NCBI GenBank assembly: GCA_037045685.1
Contig: JBAOII010000005.1
Coordinates: 62,001-126,000 of the forward strand
DNA length: 64,000 nucleotides
Direction: 5' to 3'
Origin: Competibacter_A sp037045685
GTDB taxonomy: Bacteria; Pseudomonadota; Gammaproteobacteria; Competibacterales; Competibacteraceae
Shown here: positions 54,818 through 62,683 of the stretch, piece after piece
Numbering within the stretch: the stretch's first letter is position 1
Layout: each line of letters starts with the position of its first letter
Position numbers and translations under genes: made by a program
Notes under the pieces: generated by a model
What the model saw: only the letters and a program-made list of their open reading frames with translations
Databases searched by the model: none
What the model was told of the DNA's origin: nothing

Positions 54818-54865
54818 GTCGATTCTCCCGGTTTGCGGCCTCGACTTGAATACAGGATAATACTT

Positions 54866-55570
54866 CCCGGCCAGTATTACGACGCCGAGTCGGGACTGCA
54901 CTACAACTATTACAGGGACTACGATCCGCAGACGGGGCGGTATATTCAGAGTGATCCGATTGGGTTGGCGGGGGGATCAATACGTATGCCTATGTGGGGA
55001 GGAATCCAATCAACCGGACTGATCCTGAAGGTTTAAGATTTCCTTGCCCTACAGGAATGAAACCTATTCCAACTGGACAACCAGGTGTTTCAAGTTGCGT
55101 ACATGATCCGACCGAACCACCAGATAAAAAAGCCTGTGTAACAGCCGAATTTATCGCTGAATTGCTGCCCCCCTCACCTCTAATGGAACCTGATTTTTTA
55201 ACTGCCAACTTGATCTGTATGTTTTAAGCGCGTGGGGAACGTTTAGTAGAGATGGAAGCTCTTTTGCTGGCTTTGGATTTAACAGAGGATATTTAAATCC
55301 GTTAAATATTGTTGGTAGCGTCTCAGTCGGATGGCTAAACACCCCTTATATTACTTCAGGCCAAACAGATAGTTTTTTAACGGTTACGCCGGTAAAACTA
55401 CTACCGCGTATTTGGGATTAGGTGGAGGTATAATTTGGTCTCCAAGTAATGGTACAGCGACAGTCATAGGATTCGGCGCAGGCACCCGTTACGGACCTTC
55501 TAGCAGAATAAACGGTGGTTTAGGTAGCGGTAATTCACTTAAGCAAGGAAATACGGGGATTTATTGGTAA
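54866..55570 (+). pseudogene. Rhs core tip and C-terminal tail, copy A, decayed
   Basis: The 3' part of an Rhs-type gene without its body. The tip is PGQYYDAESGLHYNYYRDYD then GRYIQSDPIGLAGG, the hallmark closing the Rhs shell. A missing G in GCGGGGGGATC (54968-54977) throws it out of frame. The following frame gives YVGRNPINRTDPEGLRFPCP and a tail; a further T deletion near 55193 and an A deletion near 55380 break it again. The inferred tail then reads LYVLSAWGTFSRDGSSFAGF, later GGIIWSPSNGTATVIGFGAG, to the TAA at 55568-55570. No start codon or upstream body is present, so this is a displaced fragment. Confidence 0.8.
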
Positions 55571-55698
55571 TGTTTTCTCCTGGTGGATACAGCCGTGATG
55601 GTACCCGTGATAGAGTGATACGGCCATGGTTGCTTTTTGTTGTGATTATTATTTTTATAGCTATCGTGCTTTATTTGCTGTGGAAACAAGCACGGTAA
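55570..55698 (+). CDS. 42-residue single-span membrane protein, copy 1
   Basis: The ATG overlaps the TAA of the Rhs tail as TAATG. The product starts MFSPGGYSRDGTRDRVIRPW and ends in one membrane span (about 20-38, LLFVVIIIFIAIVLYLL) and a basic KQAR. The second copy at 60475 is also open. Position right after an Rhs tail is that of an immunity gene, and small one-span proteins are known among immunity proteins to membrane-acting toxins; both points are inference. Confidence 0.6.
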   Translation: MFSPGGYSRDGTRDRVIRPWLLFVVIIIFIAIVLYLLWKQAR

Positions 55699-55815
55699 GA
55701 CGAACTTAGCTAAGCAGGGTACGCACCGCCATTTATCGGATCAGCGCTGCAAATCGAATTGGCATGGCGTGACCCGCCGGAACCGGATTGACCTAATGGG
55801 GGCGCTCATCTATTC

Positions 55816-56159
55816 CCCGGCCAGTATTACGATTAGGAATCGGGGCTGCACTACAACTACTACAGAGATTACGATCCCCAGCCAGGACGGTATGTGCAGA
55901 GCGATCCCATCGGGTTAGCGGGGGGATCAATACCTATGCGTATGTGGGAGGTAAGCCCATTGCATCTATTGATCCATCTGGTGAGATAGGGGCAGCTGGA
56001 GTTGCGATTGCTGGAATTGCAGGAGCAATAATTGTTCCTATTATAACAAATACTATTAATAAACCTATAGATATTTTCTGTGATGATTGTCAGTATTCAC
56101 TTCCTAGGCCTTCAACGGCATATAAAGGCAAGCTAGCCAAACATTTTGATAAACTGTGA
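55816..56159 (+). pseudogene. Rhs core tip with a different tail, copy B
   Basis: Begins with the same PGQYYD codons as copies A and C but has an in-frame TAG five codons later (GATTAG) and the same six-G tract that puts the tail out of frame. After the tract the frame reads INTYAYVGGKPIASIDPSGE and a tail unlike A and C: GAAGVAIAGIAGAIIVPIIT (a hydrophobic, possibly membrane-inserting stretch), then DIFCDDCQYSLPRP and the end LAKHFDKL at TGA 56157-56159. This is how Rhs loci exchange toxic ends: constant tip, new tail. Confidence 0.75.
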
Positions 56160-56465
56160 AAAAAAGAAAACGATTGCACAAAATTACAATGACAAGACAA
56201 TTGATAAGCTAAAACTCTTGTACACCAATCTATCATTTGATAATAACAGGCTTTTTTATTGCACCTGTAGAAATTAATCCATGCTTGGGAACAAATACAA
56301 CTTGGGTTGGACACTTAAGGGATTTTTTCGACCTGCAAATAAAATTAGCTGAACTGGTTGCACTGGCAAAAGCCTTCCTTGCCCGTATAATCCTGAGGCA
56401 GATTATTGGATGACTATTTTGCCTCCAAATCGGCCTATTTGTATGTCGTGAAAAGGTAATTTATA
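56160..56465. other. AT-rich stretch without a clear gene
   Basis: About 306 bp between the end of the copy B tail and the next small gene. AT-rich, with short open frames only. Poly-A and poly-T runs suggest decayed coding sequence, perhaps a former immunity gene, but nothing can be assigned. Confidence 0.5.
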
Positions 56466-56588
56466 ATGATAGCTCTTATTGATATTCCTTGTTTTTTGTG
56501 CGATAAAAAATACGCAAGCCTAGAAAAAATTATTGAAATTAATTTTACTCCATTTCCTAGTTTGCAAATTGCTTTTTCTTGTTTTTTA

Positions 56589-57916
56589 GGCTCTTCGAGG
56601 ATTCATGTGGAGTCGAACGCGGAAGTGCATCATTTTAGGACGCATAGTTTTTTGACCGGTTATCAAGTTCAGGATACCGCACGATGGGAGAGTAAAATCC
56701 AATGACGGAAGCTGAATTGTTTGAGCAGATTTTAGGGATTAAAGAAATTCGAGTTGATCGAGTTGATTGGCAAGAACAAGCGCTCCATATTTATTGCAGT
56801 TCTATTTTTGAAGAAACGCTCTGTCCGCACTGTTTGAAGAAGAGACAGGTTGTGCATCAGACCTACGAGCGACAAATTCGCGATTTGCCGATCACCGGAA
56901 AAGAAGTATATTTGCATTTAAGTCAGCGGCAGTTTTATTGTCCGGACTGTGATCGTCGTTTCAATGAGCGTTTCAATTTTGTTGCGCCCCAGCGCGCGAT
57001 GACTTGTCGTTACGAGCGCTACGTGTACGAATGCTGCAAAGCCAGCACGATCCAAAAGGTCAGCGCTCAAGAAAATTTGGTTTGGTCAACCGTTAACGAT
57101 ATTTGCCAACGGGGTGCGCGGCAAGAACTGCAAGAGCGCCCGCTTTCGAAAGTGAAAGCCGTGGGCATGGACGAGCTTGCGATCAAAAAAGGACATCGCG
57201 ACTATGTCACGGTGATCGTCGATTTAGAACGTATTGAAATCGTTGATATTTTAGAATATCGCGAGCAAGCGAAATTGATTGGGTATTTCAAAAACAAGGG
57301 GACGGAGTGGTGCGAAGGGATCGACGTGTTCTGCTCGGACATGTGGCCGGGTTTTATCAATACCGCCCGGGCGGTATTTCCTCGTGCAACCGTGGTCGTT
57401 GATCGGTTTCATTTTTTTGGATACCTCAACAAAGCGGTGGACGGTCAACGGAAAAGTTTGCGCCGCCAATTTAAAGACCGCGAAGAACTCAAGCGCCTCA
57501 AGTGGGCCTTGCTGAAGAATGCCGAAAACTTGACCCCCGATCAGACAACGAAACGCGACCGGGCCTTTCTACTGTTTCCAGAATTGAAGTTGATTTACGA
57601 TCACAAGGAGATGTTTCGTGCGATTTTCAATCGGAATCTGACGCGAAAGCAAGGCGAAATCGAGTTAAAAAAATGGATGGAAGCGGCCAGAGAAATGAAT
57701 AACAAATATCTGAATACCTTTTTATACATGCTGAATGATTGGAAAGAATACGTCTTAAACTACTTCGCGCATCGGGTGACCACGAGCGTCATTGAAGGTA
57801 TTAACAATTCGATCAAGACAGTGAAACGCATGGGTTACGGATTTCGGAATTTTGTCAATTTTAAGCAACGGGTCCTGATCAGCTTCGCTTAACTCCACAA
57901 CAATCCTCGAAGAACC
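56589..57916 (+). mobile_element. ISL3-family insertion sequence, copy 1
   Basis: A complete 1328-bp element. Ends are 24-bp imperfect inverted repeats (left GGCTCTTCGAGGATTC..., right end as GGTTCTTCGAGGATTG... on the other strand; 21 of 24 match). GTTTTTTA is duplicated on both sides (56581-56588 and 57917-57924), the 8-bp duplication expected for ISL3. One transposase gene fills it. Confidence 0.93.
56702..57892 (+). CDS. ISL3-family transposase
   Basis: A 396-residue transposase. The N-terminal zinc finger has CPHCLKKRQ and YCPDCDRR. The DDE domain follows, with GMDELAIKKGHRDYVTVIVD (first Asp), FCSDMWPGFINTARAVFPRA (second Asp), VVVDRFHFFGYLNKAVDGQR and the closing VTTSVIEGINNSIKTVKRMG (Glu) with a C-terminal GYGFRNFVNFKQR. 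It is identical in sequence to the copy at 58221. Base composition is lower in GC than the host chromosome. Confidence 0.96.
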   Translation: MTEAELFEQILGIKEIRVDRVDWQEQALHIYCSSIFEETLCPHCLKKRQVVHQTYERQIRDLPITGKEVYLHLSQRQFYCPDCDRRFNERFNFVAPQRAMTCRYERYVYECCKASTIQKVSAQENLVWSTVNDICQRGARQELQERPLSKVKAVGMDELAIKKGHRDYVTVIVDLERIEIVDILEYREQAKLIGYFKNKGTEWCEGIDVFCSDMWPGFINTARAVFPRATVVVDRFHFFGYLNKAVDGQRKSLRRQFKDREELKRLKWALLKNAENLTPDQTTKRDRAFLLFPELKLIYDHKEMFRAIFNRNLTRKQGEIELKKWMEAAREMNNKYLNTFLYMLNDWKEYVLNYFAHRVTTSVIEGINNSIKTVKRMGYGFRNFVNFKQRVLISFA

Positions 57917-58107
57917 GTTTTTTAGAAAAGATGGATTCAAATATTCTCAGGAAGTATATAGTACAATTATCAGGACTGCTTCCAATCCATACAGGAATAC
58001 TCGATAGTTGAGAGCGTAGCTTTCGTATCCTGAATCCAATTAAAAATCGCACAAATACGATTTTTATATTTTTGCATCGTCCTATTCGAGACAATCAATA
58101 ATGAAAA

Positions 58108-59435
58108 GGCTCTTCGAGGATTCATGTGGAGTCGAACGCGGAAGTGCATCATTTTAGGACGCATAGTTTTTTGACCGGTTATCAAGTTCAGGATACCGCA
58201 CGATGGGAGAGTAAAATCCAATGACGGAAGCTGAATTGTTTGAGCAGATTTTAGGGATTAAAGAAATTCGAGTTGATCGAGTTGATTGGCAAGAACAAGC
58301 GCTCCATATTTATTGCAGTTCTATTTTTGAAGAAACGCTCTGTCCGCACTGTTTGAAGAAGAGACAGGTTGTGCATCAGACCTACGAGCGACAAATTCGC
58401 GATTTGCCGATCACCGGAAAAGAAGTATATTTGCATTTAAGTCAGCGGCAGTTTTATTGTCCGGACTGTGATCGTCGTTTCAATGAGCGTTTCAATTTTG
58501 TTGCGCCCCAGCGCGCGATGACTTGTCGTTACGAGCGCTACGTGTACGAATGCTGCAAAGCCAGCACGATCCAAAAGGTCAGCGCTCAAGAAAATTTGGT
58601 TTGGTCAACCGTTAACGATATTTGCCAACGGGGTGCGCGGCAAGAACTGCAAGAGCGCCCGCTTTCGAAAGTGAAAGCCGTGGGCATGGACGAGCTTGCG
58701 ATCAAAAAAGGACATCGCGACTATGTCACGGTGATCGTCGATTTAGAACGTATTGAAATCGTTGATATTTTAGAATATCGCGAGCAAGCGAAATTGATTG
58801 GGTATTTCAAAAACAAGGGGACGGAGTGGTGCGAAGGGATCGACGTGTTCTGCTCGGACATGTGGCCGGGTTTTATCAATACCGCCCGGGCGGTATTTCC
58901 TCGTGCAACCGTGGTCGTTGATCGGTTTCATTTTTTTGGATACCTCAACAAAGCGGTGGACGGTCAACGGAAAAGTTTGCGCCGCCAATTTAAAGACCGC
59001 GAAGAACTCAAGCGCCTCAAGTGGGCCTTGCTGAAGAATGCCGAAAACTTGACCCCCGATCAGACAACGAAACGCGACCGGGCCTTTCTACTGTTTCCAG
59101 AATTGAAGTTGATTTACGATCACAAGGAGATGTTTCGTGCGATTTTCAATCGGAATCTGACGCGAAAGCAAGGCGAAATCGAGTTAAAAAAATGGATGGA
59201 AGCGGCCAGAGAAATGAATAACAAATATCTGAATACCTTTTTATACATGCTGAATGATTGGAAAGAATACGTCTTAAACTACTTCGCGCATCGGGTGACC
59301 ACGAGCGTCATTGAAGGTATTAACAATTCGATCAAGACAGTGAAACGCATGGGTTACGGATTTCGGAATTTTGTCAATTTTAAGCAACGGGTCCTGATCA
59401 GCTTCGCTTAACTCCACAACAATCCTCGAAGAACC
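58108..59435 (+). mobile_element. ISL3-family insertion sequence, copy 2
   Basis: The same 1328-bp length, ends and gene offset as copy 1 and in the same orientation, 191 bp to its right. Flanks are AATGAAAA at 58100-58107 and AAAGAAAA at 59436-59443, a 7-of-8 match, so the target duplication is imperfect. Confidence 0.92.
58221..59411 (+). CDS. ISL3-family transposase
   Basis: The 396-residue product is the same, residue for residue, as that of copy 1 (56702-57892), with the zinc finger CPHC/CPDC and the DDE residues in GMDELAIKKG, CSDMWPGF and SVIEGINNS. Identity suggests one recent transposition or a local duplication. The two elements could mobilise the 191 bp between them as a composite unit. 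Confidence 0.96.
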   Translation: MTEAELFEQILGIKEIRVDRVDWQEQALHIYCSSIFEETLCPHCLKKRQVVHQTYERQIRDLPITGKEVYLHLSQRQFYCPDCDRRFNERFNFVAPQRAMTCRYERYVYECCKASTIQKVSAQENLVWSTVNDICQRGARQELQERPLSKVKAVGMDELAIKKGHRDYVTVIVDLERIEIVDILEYREQAKLIGYFKNKGTEWCEGIDVFCSDMWPGFINTARAVFPRATVVVDRFHFFGYLNKAVDGQRKSLRRQFKDREELKRLKWALLKNAENLTPDQTTKRDRAFLLFPELKLIYDHKEMFRAIFNRNLTRKQGEIELKKWMEAAREMNNKYLNTFLYMLNDWKEYVLNYFAHRVTTSVIEGINNSIKTVKRMGYGFRNFVNFKQRVLISFA

Positions 59436-59772
59436 AAAGAAAAAATATCTTCTTACATAAAATTAATGAAACACTTTTATGGGTTTACAGTAGATTACGC
59501 AAATGACTTTTTCGATGAAGGAGATTAAATTGTAGCCCGTAGTACGGATTAGCGGCCCGTCATCCGCTGGGATGGAAATCCCTCCAACGCCGACACTACA
59601 AAAATCCCCATTTTATAAAAGCCCAATTCAATTGCTCGCGCGGTTCTCAACATCACGTCAGGGTAGCAGCGGCCATACTGGATCTCCGGATCGGGCCAAA
59701 TCGCCGCCAACGGACTGAAGGCGTTGGGAAAATCGACCGAAGTGCGACCCGAGCCCGCCGGGTGCCCGTTTT
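59436..59772. other. gap between ISL3 copy 2 and Rhs copy C
   Basis: The first 93 bp continue a frame cut by ISL3 copy 2 (EKISSYIKLMKHFYGF to DDEGD-like end at TAA 59526-59528), but no start codon is seen on the left side. Next comes a GTAGTACGGATTAGCGGCCC motif like the one near 60775. From 59549 to about 59760 a leftward open frame (PDPEIQYGRCYPDVMLRTAR) could be a gene remnant; I cannot identify it. Confidence 0.4.
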
Positions 59773-60475
59773 CCCGGCCAGTATTACGATCAGGAATCTG
59801 GCTTACACTACAACTATTTTAGAGACTACGATCCGCAGACGGGGCGGTACATTCAGTCCGATCCGATTGGGCTGGCGGGGGGAGTTAATGCGTATGGGTA
59901 TGTTGGAGGAAATCCAATCAACCGGACTGATCCTGAAGGTTTAAGATTTCCTTGCCCTACAGGAATGAAACCTATTCTAACTGAACAGCCGGGTGTTTCA
60001 AGTTGCGTACCAGATCCGACCGAACCACCGGATACAAAAGCCTGTGTAACAGCCGAATGTATCGCTGGATTGCTGCCCCCTCACATCCAAGGGGACCTGA
60101 TTTTTTTAACTGCCAACTTGATCTATATGTTTTAAGCGTGTGGGGAACGTTTAGTAGAGATGGAAGCTCTTTTGCTGGTTTTGGATTTAACAGAGGATAT
60201 TTACGTTAAATATTATTGGTAGGGTCTCAGTCGAATGGCTAAACACCCCTTATATTACTTCAGGCCAAACAGATAGTTTTTTAAACGGTTACGCCAGTAA
60301 CGCTACTACCGCGTATTTGGGATTGGGTGGAGGTATAATTTGGTCTCCAAGTAATGGTACAGCGACAGTCATAGGGTTCGGCGCAGGCACCAGTTACGGA
60401 CCTTCTAGCAGAATAAGCGGTGGTTTAGGTAGTGGTAATTTACTTAAGCAAGGAAATACGGGGATTTTTTGGTAA
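59773..60475 (+). pseudogene. Rhs core tip and C-terminal tail, copy C, decayed
   Basis: In this copy the tip stays in frame through the G tract: PGQYYDQESGLHYNYFRDYD, GRYIQSDPIGLAGGVNAYGY and VGGNPINRTDPEGLRFPCPT. The tail leaves frame because a C is missing near 60082 (five instead of the six in copy A) and later because four bases are missing near 60204. The last frame gives SGQTDSFLNGYASNATTAYL and GGIIWSPSNGTATVIGFGAG to TAA 60473-60475. Compared with copy A the damage is at different sites, so each copy decayed separately. Confidence 0.8.
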
Positions 60476-60603
60476 TGTTTTCTCCTGGTGGATACAGCCG
60501 TGATGGTACCCGTGATAGGGTGATACGGCCATGGTTGCTTTTTGCTGTGATTATTATTTTTATAGCTATCGTGCTTTATTTGCTGTGGAAACAAGCGCGG
60601 TAG
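60475..60603 (+). CDS. 42-residue single-span membrane protein, copy 2
   Basis: Starts inside the Rhs tail stop (TAATG) as in copy 1. It differs by one residue (Ala for Val at position 24), two silent changes and TAG for TAA. The frame is intact although the tail before it is broken. That pattern fits retention of an immunity function, an inference. One membrane span at about 20-38. Confidence 0.6.
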   Translation: MFSPGGYSRDGTRDRVIRPWLLFAVIIIFIAIVLYLLWKQAR

Positions 60604-60851
60604 GACGAACTTAGCTAAGCAGGGTACGCACCGCTATTCATCGGATCAGCGCTACAAATCGAATTGGTATGGCGTGACCTGCCGGAACCGGATTGACCTA
60701 ATGGGGACGCTCATCTATTCCCCGGCTAGCCAAGTAGGGTACGCACCGCGTACCGCCATTCATCGCACCAGCTCGTAGTTCGGATTAGCGAAGCGCGATC
60801 CGCCGGGTCGAAGGCTCCGCTGCTGGCGTCTCTGGCGGCAACGCCGCCCGC
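60604..60851. other. spacer with short dispersed motifs
   Basis: No gene. It holds AGCAGGGTACGCACCGC near 60617, the variant AAGTAGGGTACGCACCGCG near 60731 and TAGTTCGGATTAGCGAAGCG near 60775. Motifs of this kind are scattered in many proteobacterial intergenic regions. The first also occurs at about 55712 in the duplicated unit. Confidence 0.5.
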
Positions 60852-61158
60852 CTACTCCCAGGGCTTGGGTTCCATGCGCTGGAAACCCCTTTTCCCGTGG
60901 ACGACGGCCAACACCGTAACGTGTTCGTCGTTGGTCCAATAGATGAGGCGGTGGCCCTCGACGATCAACTCCCGGACATCCTCGCGTTGCGCCTCTGGCA
61001 CGGTTCGGCCCCGGCGGGGAAAGAGGGCCAGAGTCTCCGCGCGCTTGAAGCACTCTTCGACGAAGCGGCTTCCGGCGGCGGGGGAATGCGGGCTCAAGCA
61101 ATCCCGCGCTAGGGCCAGAATCGGCCAGCGCGGTTTCCGCCCAGCGCAGCTCAGCCAT
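60852..61158 (-). pseudogene. RelE/ParE-type toxin, frameshifted
   Basis: Reading from ATG 61158 gives MAELRWAETALAD; one base on, the next frame continues ILALARDCLSPHSPAAGSRF, RAETLALFPRRGRTVPEAQR and VRELIVEGHRLIYWTNDEHV to the stop at 60852. Together they form a 101-residue ParE/RelE-like toxin with the usual PxxGRxVPE and YRLxY-like motifs. A single extra base near 61121 separates the parts. The start overlaps the antitoxin gene by 8 bp. As given the toxin would not be made. Confidence 0.78.
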
Positions 61159-61330
61159 CCAGCCAGCGCCGTCTCGCGTCCTCGTGGGCGACAGTTTTCC
61201 CTTCCGTCATGGCGGCTAAGCCCGCCTCGATCTTCCGCTCGACGTGCAGCTCGTAGAGGATGTGGTCCCAGCTCGCCCGATCGGGCAAGCGGTCGATGGC
61301 TTGTCAGGCAGTTTCTTTTGCGGTCGGCAT
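61151..61330 (-). pseudogene. antitoxin of the RelE/ParE pair, in-frame stop
   Basis: From ATG 61330 the frame reads MPTAKETA, a TGA at codon 9, then QAIDRLPDRASWDHILYELH and VERKIEAGLAAMTEGKTVAH to the stop at 61151. The rest is a typical small antitoxin that binds ParE-like toxins (59 codons). The premature TGA would prevent normal synthesis unless a later start is used. Confidence 0.7.
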
Positions 61331-61430
61331 CGCGGTACCCTCAGTTAGCGCAGCCGCCGCAGGGGCTATCAACTTTCGTTTTGAAGCCGCAAGAGCGCCT
61401 CGGCGGCGTTGATGATGCGGATACCCTGGT

Positions 61431-62050
61431 AACTCAATGAGGTAAGCCCCCGGCTCTGCCGGGGGACTCACCGAGGTTTGACCTATACGACGGTCGTCGT
61501 GAATCTGGAGTCTCGACCAAGAGACGAGGATTCACGATGAAAGAGTATCAGAGTCTGAGCCACACCCGCTGGGATTGTAAGTACCATGTGGTGTTTATCC
61601 CGAAGCGGCGCAAGCAGAAGATTTTTGGAAGTTTACGCAAGCAGTTGGGAGAGGTTTTTCACGAGCTTGCGGCGCATAAGGAGTCGCGGATCATAGAAGG
61701 GCACCTGATGCCGGATCACGTGCACATGTGCTTGAGTGTGCCGCCGAAGTACGCGGTATCGAATGTCGTGGGGTACCTCAAGGGTAAAAGTGCGATCCTG
61801 ATCGCGCGACGTTTCGGGGGTCGGGAACGGAACTTTACCGGCGAGGTGTTTTGGGCGCGCGGGTATTTTGTGTCGACCGTGGGTTTGGACGAAGCGGTGG
61901 TCAGAGCGTATATCCGCCAGCAGGAGCAGGCGGACGAGCGTTACGACCAGATGAGGTTGGGAGGGGTATAGCCGCCTTGGGCGGCCCTGGTGTTATCGGC
62001 GCCTTTGAGGCGCTCACCCAATAAGCCCCCGGCTTTGCCGGGGGTCATTT
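61431..62050 (+). mobile_element. IS200/IS605-type insertion sequence
   Basis: A 620-bp element with one transposase gene and no inverted repeats. Each end has a subterminal hairpin, CCCCCGGC-TCT-GCCGGGGG at 61447-61465 and CCCCCGGC-TTT-GCCGGGGG at 62026-62044, as needed by HUH single-strand transposition. The ends are ambiguous by a few bases because TAACT is present at both. No target duplication, as expected for this group. Inserted in a PIN toxin gene. Confidence 0.88.
61537..61971 (+). CDS. tnpA: IS200/IS605-family transposase (HUH, Y1)
   Basis: A 144-residue single-tyrosine transposase. It begins MKEYQSLSHTRWDCKYHVVF, has the HUH motif in IEGHLMPDHVHM, NVVGYLKGKSAILI and WARGYFVSTVG, and the helix VVRAYIRQQEQ where the catalytic tyrosine is expected. 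Length matches the IS200 group, which lack tnpB. A possible ribosome site GACGAGG lies before the ATG. Confidence 0.95.
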   Translation: MKEYQSLSHTRWDCKYHVVFIPKRRKQKIFGSLRKQLGEVFHELAAHKESRIIEGHLMPDHVHMCLSVPPKYAVSNVVGYLKGKSAILIARRFGGRERNFTGEVFWARGYFVSTVGLDEAVVRAYIRQQEQADERYDQMRLGGV

Positions 62051-62394
62051 AACTGCCGATGGAGAGCAAATCGTCGTCGCCGGAGACGATGAAAGCCGCG
62101 TGAGCGGCGAGGGCGGCGGCGATGACCCGATCATCGTCGGCATCGCGCACCACGCGCGGCGCAAGGGCTGGCTCCACCACCTCAACGACCGTCCGATAAA
62201 GGGCCAACACCTCGTTGACGGTGGTACCGATCAGCGCCAGCCGCTCGACCGCCAGCGGCCGGGCGAGCACATCCGCCAATTCTTCCAGCAAGGCCGGACT
62301 GCTGAAGAGATACACGTCTGGACGCCGACTCAGCGCGTCGAGCAACTGATAAGGCTTGCCACGCCACAGCAGCACAGAGAGCACCACGTTGGTG

Positions 62395-62667
62395 TCAAGA
62401 ACGAGTCGCATCGACAGGAGGTTCTTGGGTTGCTTTTGCCCTGCGCGCCTGCCGCACCGCTTTGATCTCGGCGGCAACCGCCTCTTCACTCATTGGCTCC
62501 GCCCCGGCCGCCTCCAGCGCGGGTGCAATCGCCAGCAGTTGGCCGAGCGCGGCCGGCCGCTGAGACTTCGCCGCCAGGAATTCCACAAAATCCTCGACCT
62601 GCGCCACCTGCGGCGGTGACAGAGTTTTAATTTTCGACAGCAAACGCTGTTCGATCACCGCATTCAT
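62395..62667 (-). CDS. antitoxin of the PIN toxin
   Basis: A 90-residue protein whose 3' end overlaps the PIN gene start by 17 bp. The N-terminal MNAVIEQRLLSKIKTLSPPQ with QVEDFVEFLAAKSQ is like small DUF2281-type antitoxins; the C-terminus is Ala/Glu-rich and charged and probably binds the toxin. Order antitoxin-toxin and the overlap are those of vapBC-type modules. The gene is intact. Confidence 0.78.
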   Translation of the reverse strand: MNAVIEQRLLSKIKTLSPPQVAQVEDFVEFLAAKSQRPAALGQLLAIAPALEAAGAEPMSEEAVAAEIKAVRQARRAKATQEPPVDATRS

Positions 62668-62683
62668 GTCGTTCTCTCCTCAT

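Larger units (their letters stand above)
54866..55815 (+). repeat. direct repeat, copy 1 (Rhs tip, tail, small ORF, spacer)
   Basis: About 950 bp that recurs at 59773-60720 in the same orientation. It starts at an Rhs-core codon series (PGQYYD) and ends exactly where the next Rhs core fragment starts with the same codons. The two copies differ by scattered substitutions and several indels. Confidence 0.85.
56466..58011 (+). pseudogene. small gene interrupted by the first ISL3-family element
   Basis: Removing the insertion (56589-57916) and one 8-bp target copy restores one frame of 69 codons: MIALIDIPCFLCDKKYASLE, IAFSCFLEKMDSNILRKYIV and the end IHTGILDS at TGA 58009-58011. The ATG at 56466 follows AAAGGTAATTTATA. 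It lies downstream of the copy B Rhs tail, the place for an immunity gene, though its sequence is not recognised. Confidence 0.65.
59773..60720 (+). repeat. direct repeat, copy 2 (Rhs tip, tail, small ORF, spacer)
   Basis: The second copy of the 54866-55815 unit. Similarity ends within CCCGGC, that is, at the beginning of what would be another Rhs tip, after which the sequence turns into a GTAGGGTACGC motif. The unit boundaries therefore coincide with Rhs tips. Confidence 0.85.
61369..62411 (-). pseudogene. PIN-domain toxin interrupted by an IS200/IS605-type element
   Basis: The 5' part starts at ATG 62411 (MRLVLDTNVVLSVLLWRGKP) and holds the PIN acidic residues in LDTN, EELADVL, DADDDRVIAAA and SGDDDLL. 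It now ends SIGS at TAA 62049. On the far side of the element the frame continues YQGIRIINAAEALLRLQNES to TGA at 61369. Excising 620 bp between the two TAACT sequences rejoins them as SIGSYQGI. The shortened form loses about 20 C-terminal residues but keeps the catalytic acids, so RNase activity may survive. Confidence 0.85.

Noticed and set aside
59549..59760. Leftward gene fragment with PDPEIQYGRCYPDVMLRTAR
   Set aside because: No start codon, no recognised family and short; kept only as a note on the gap.
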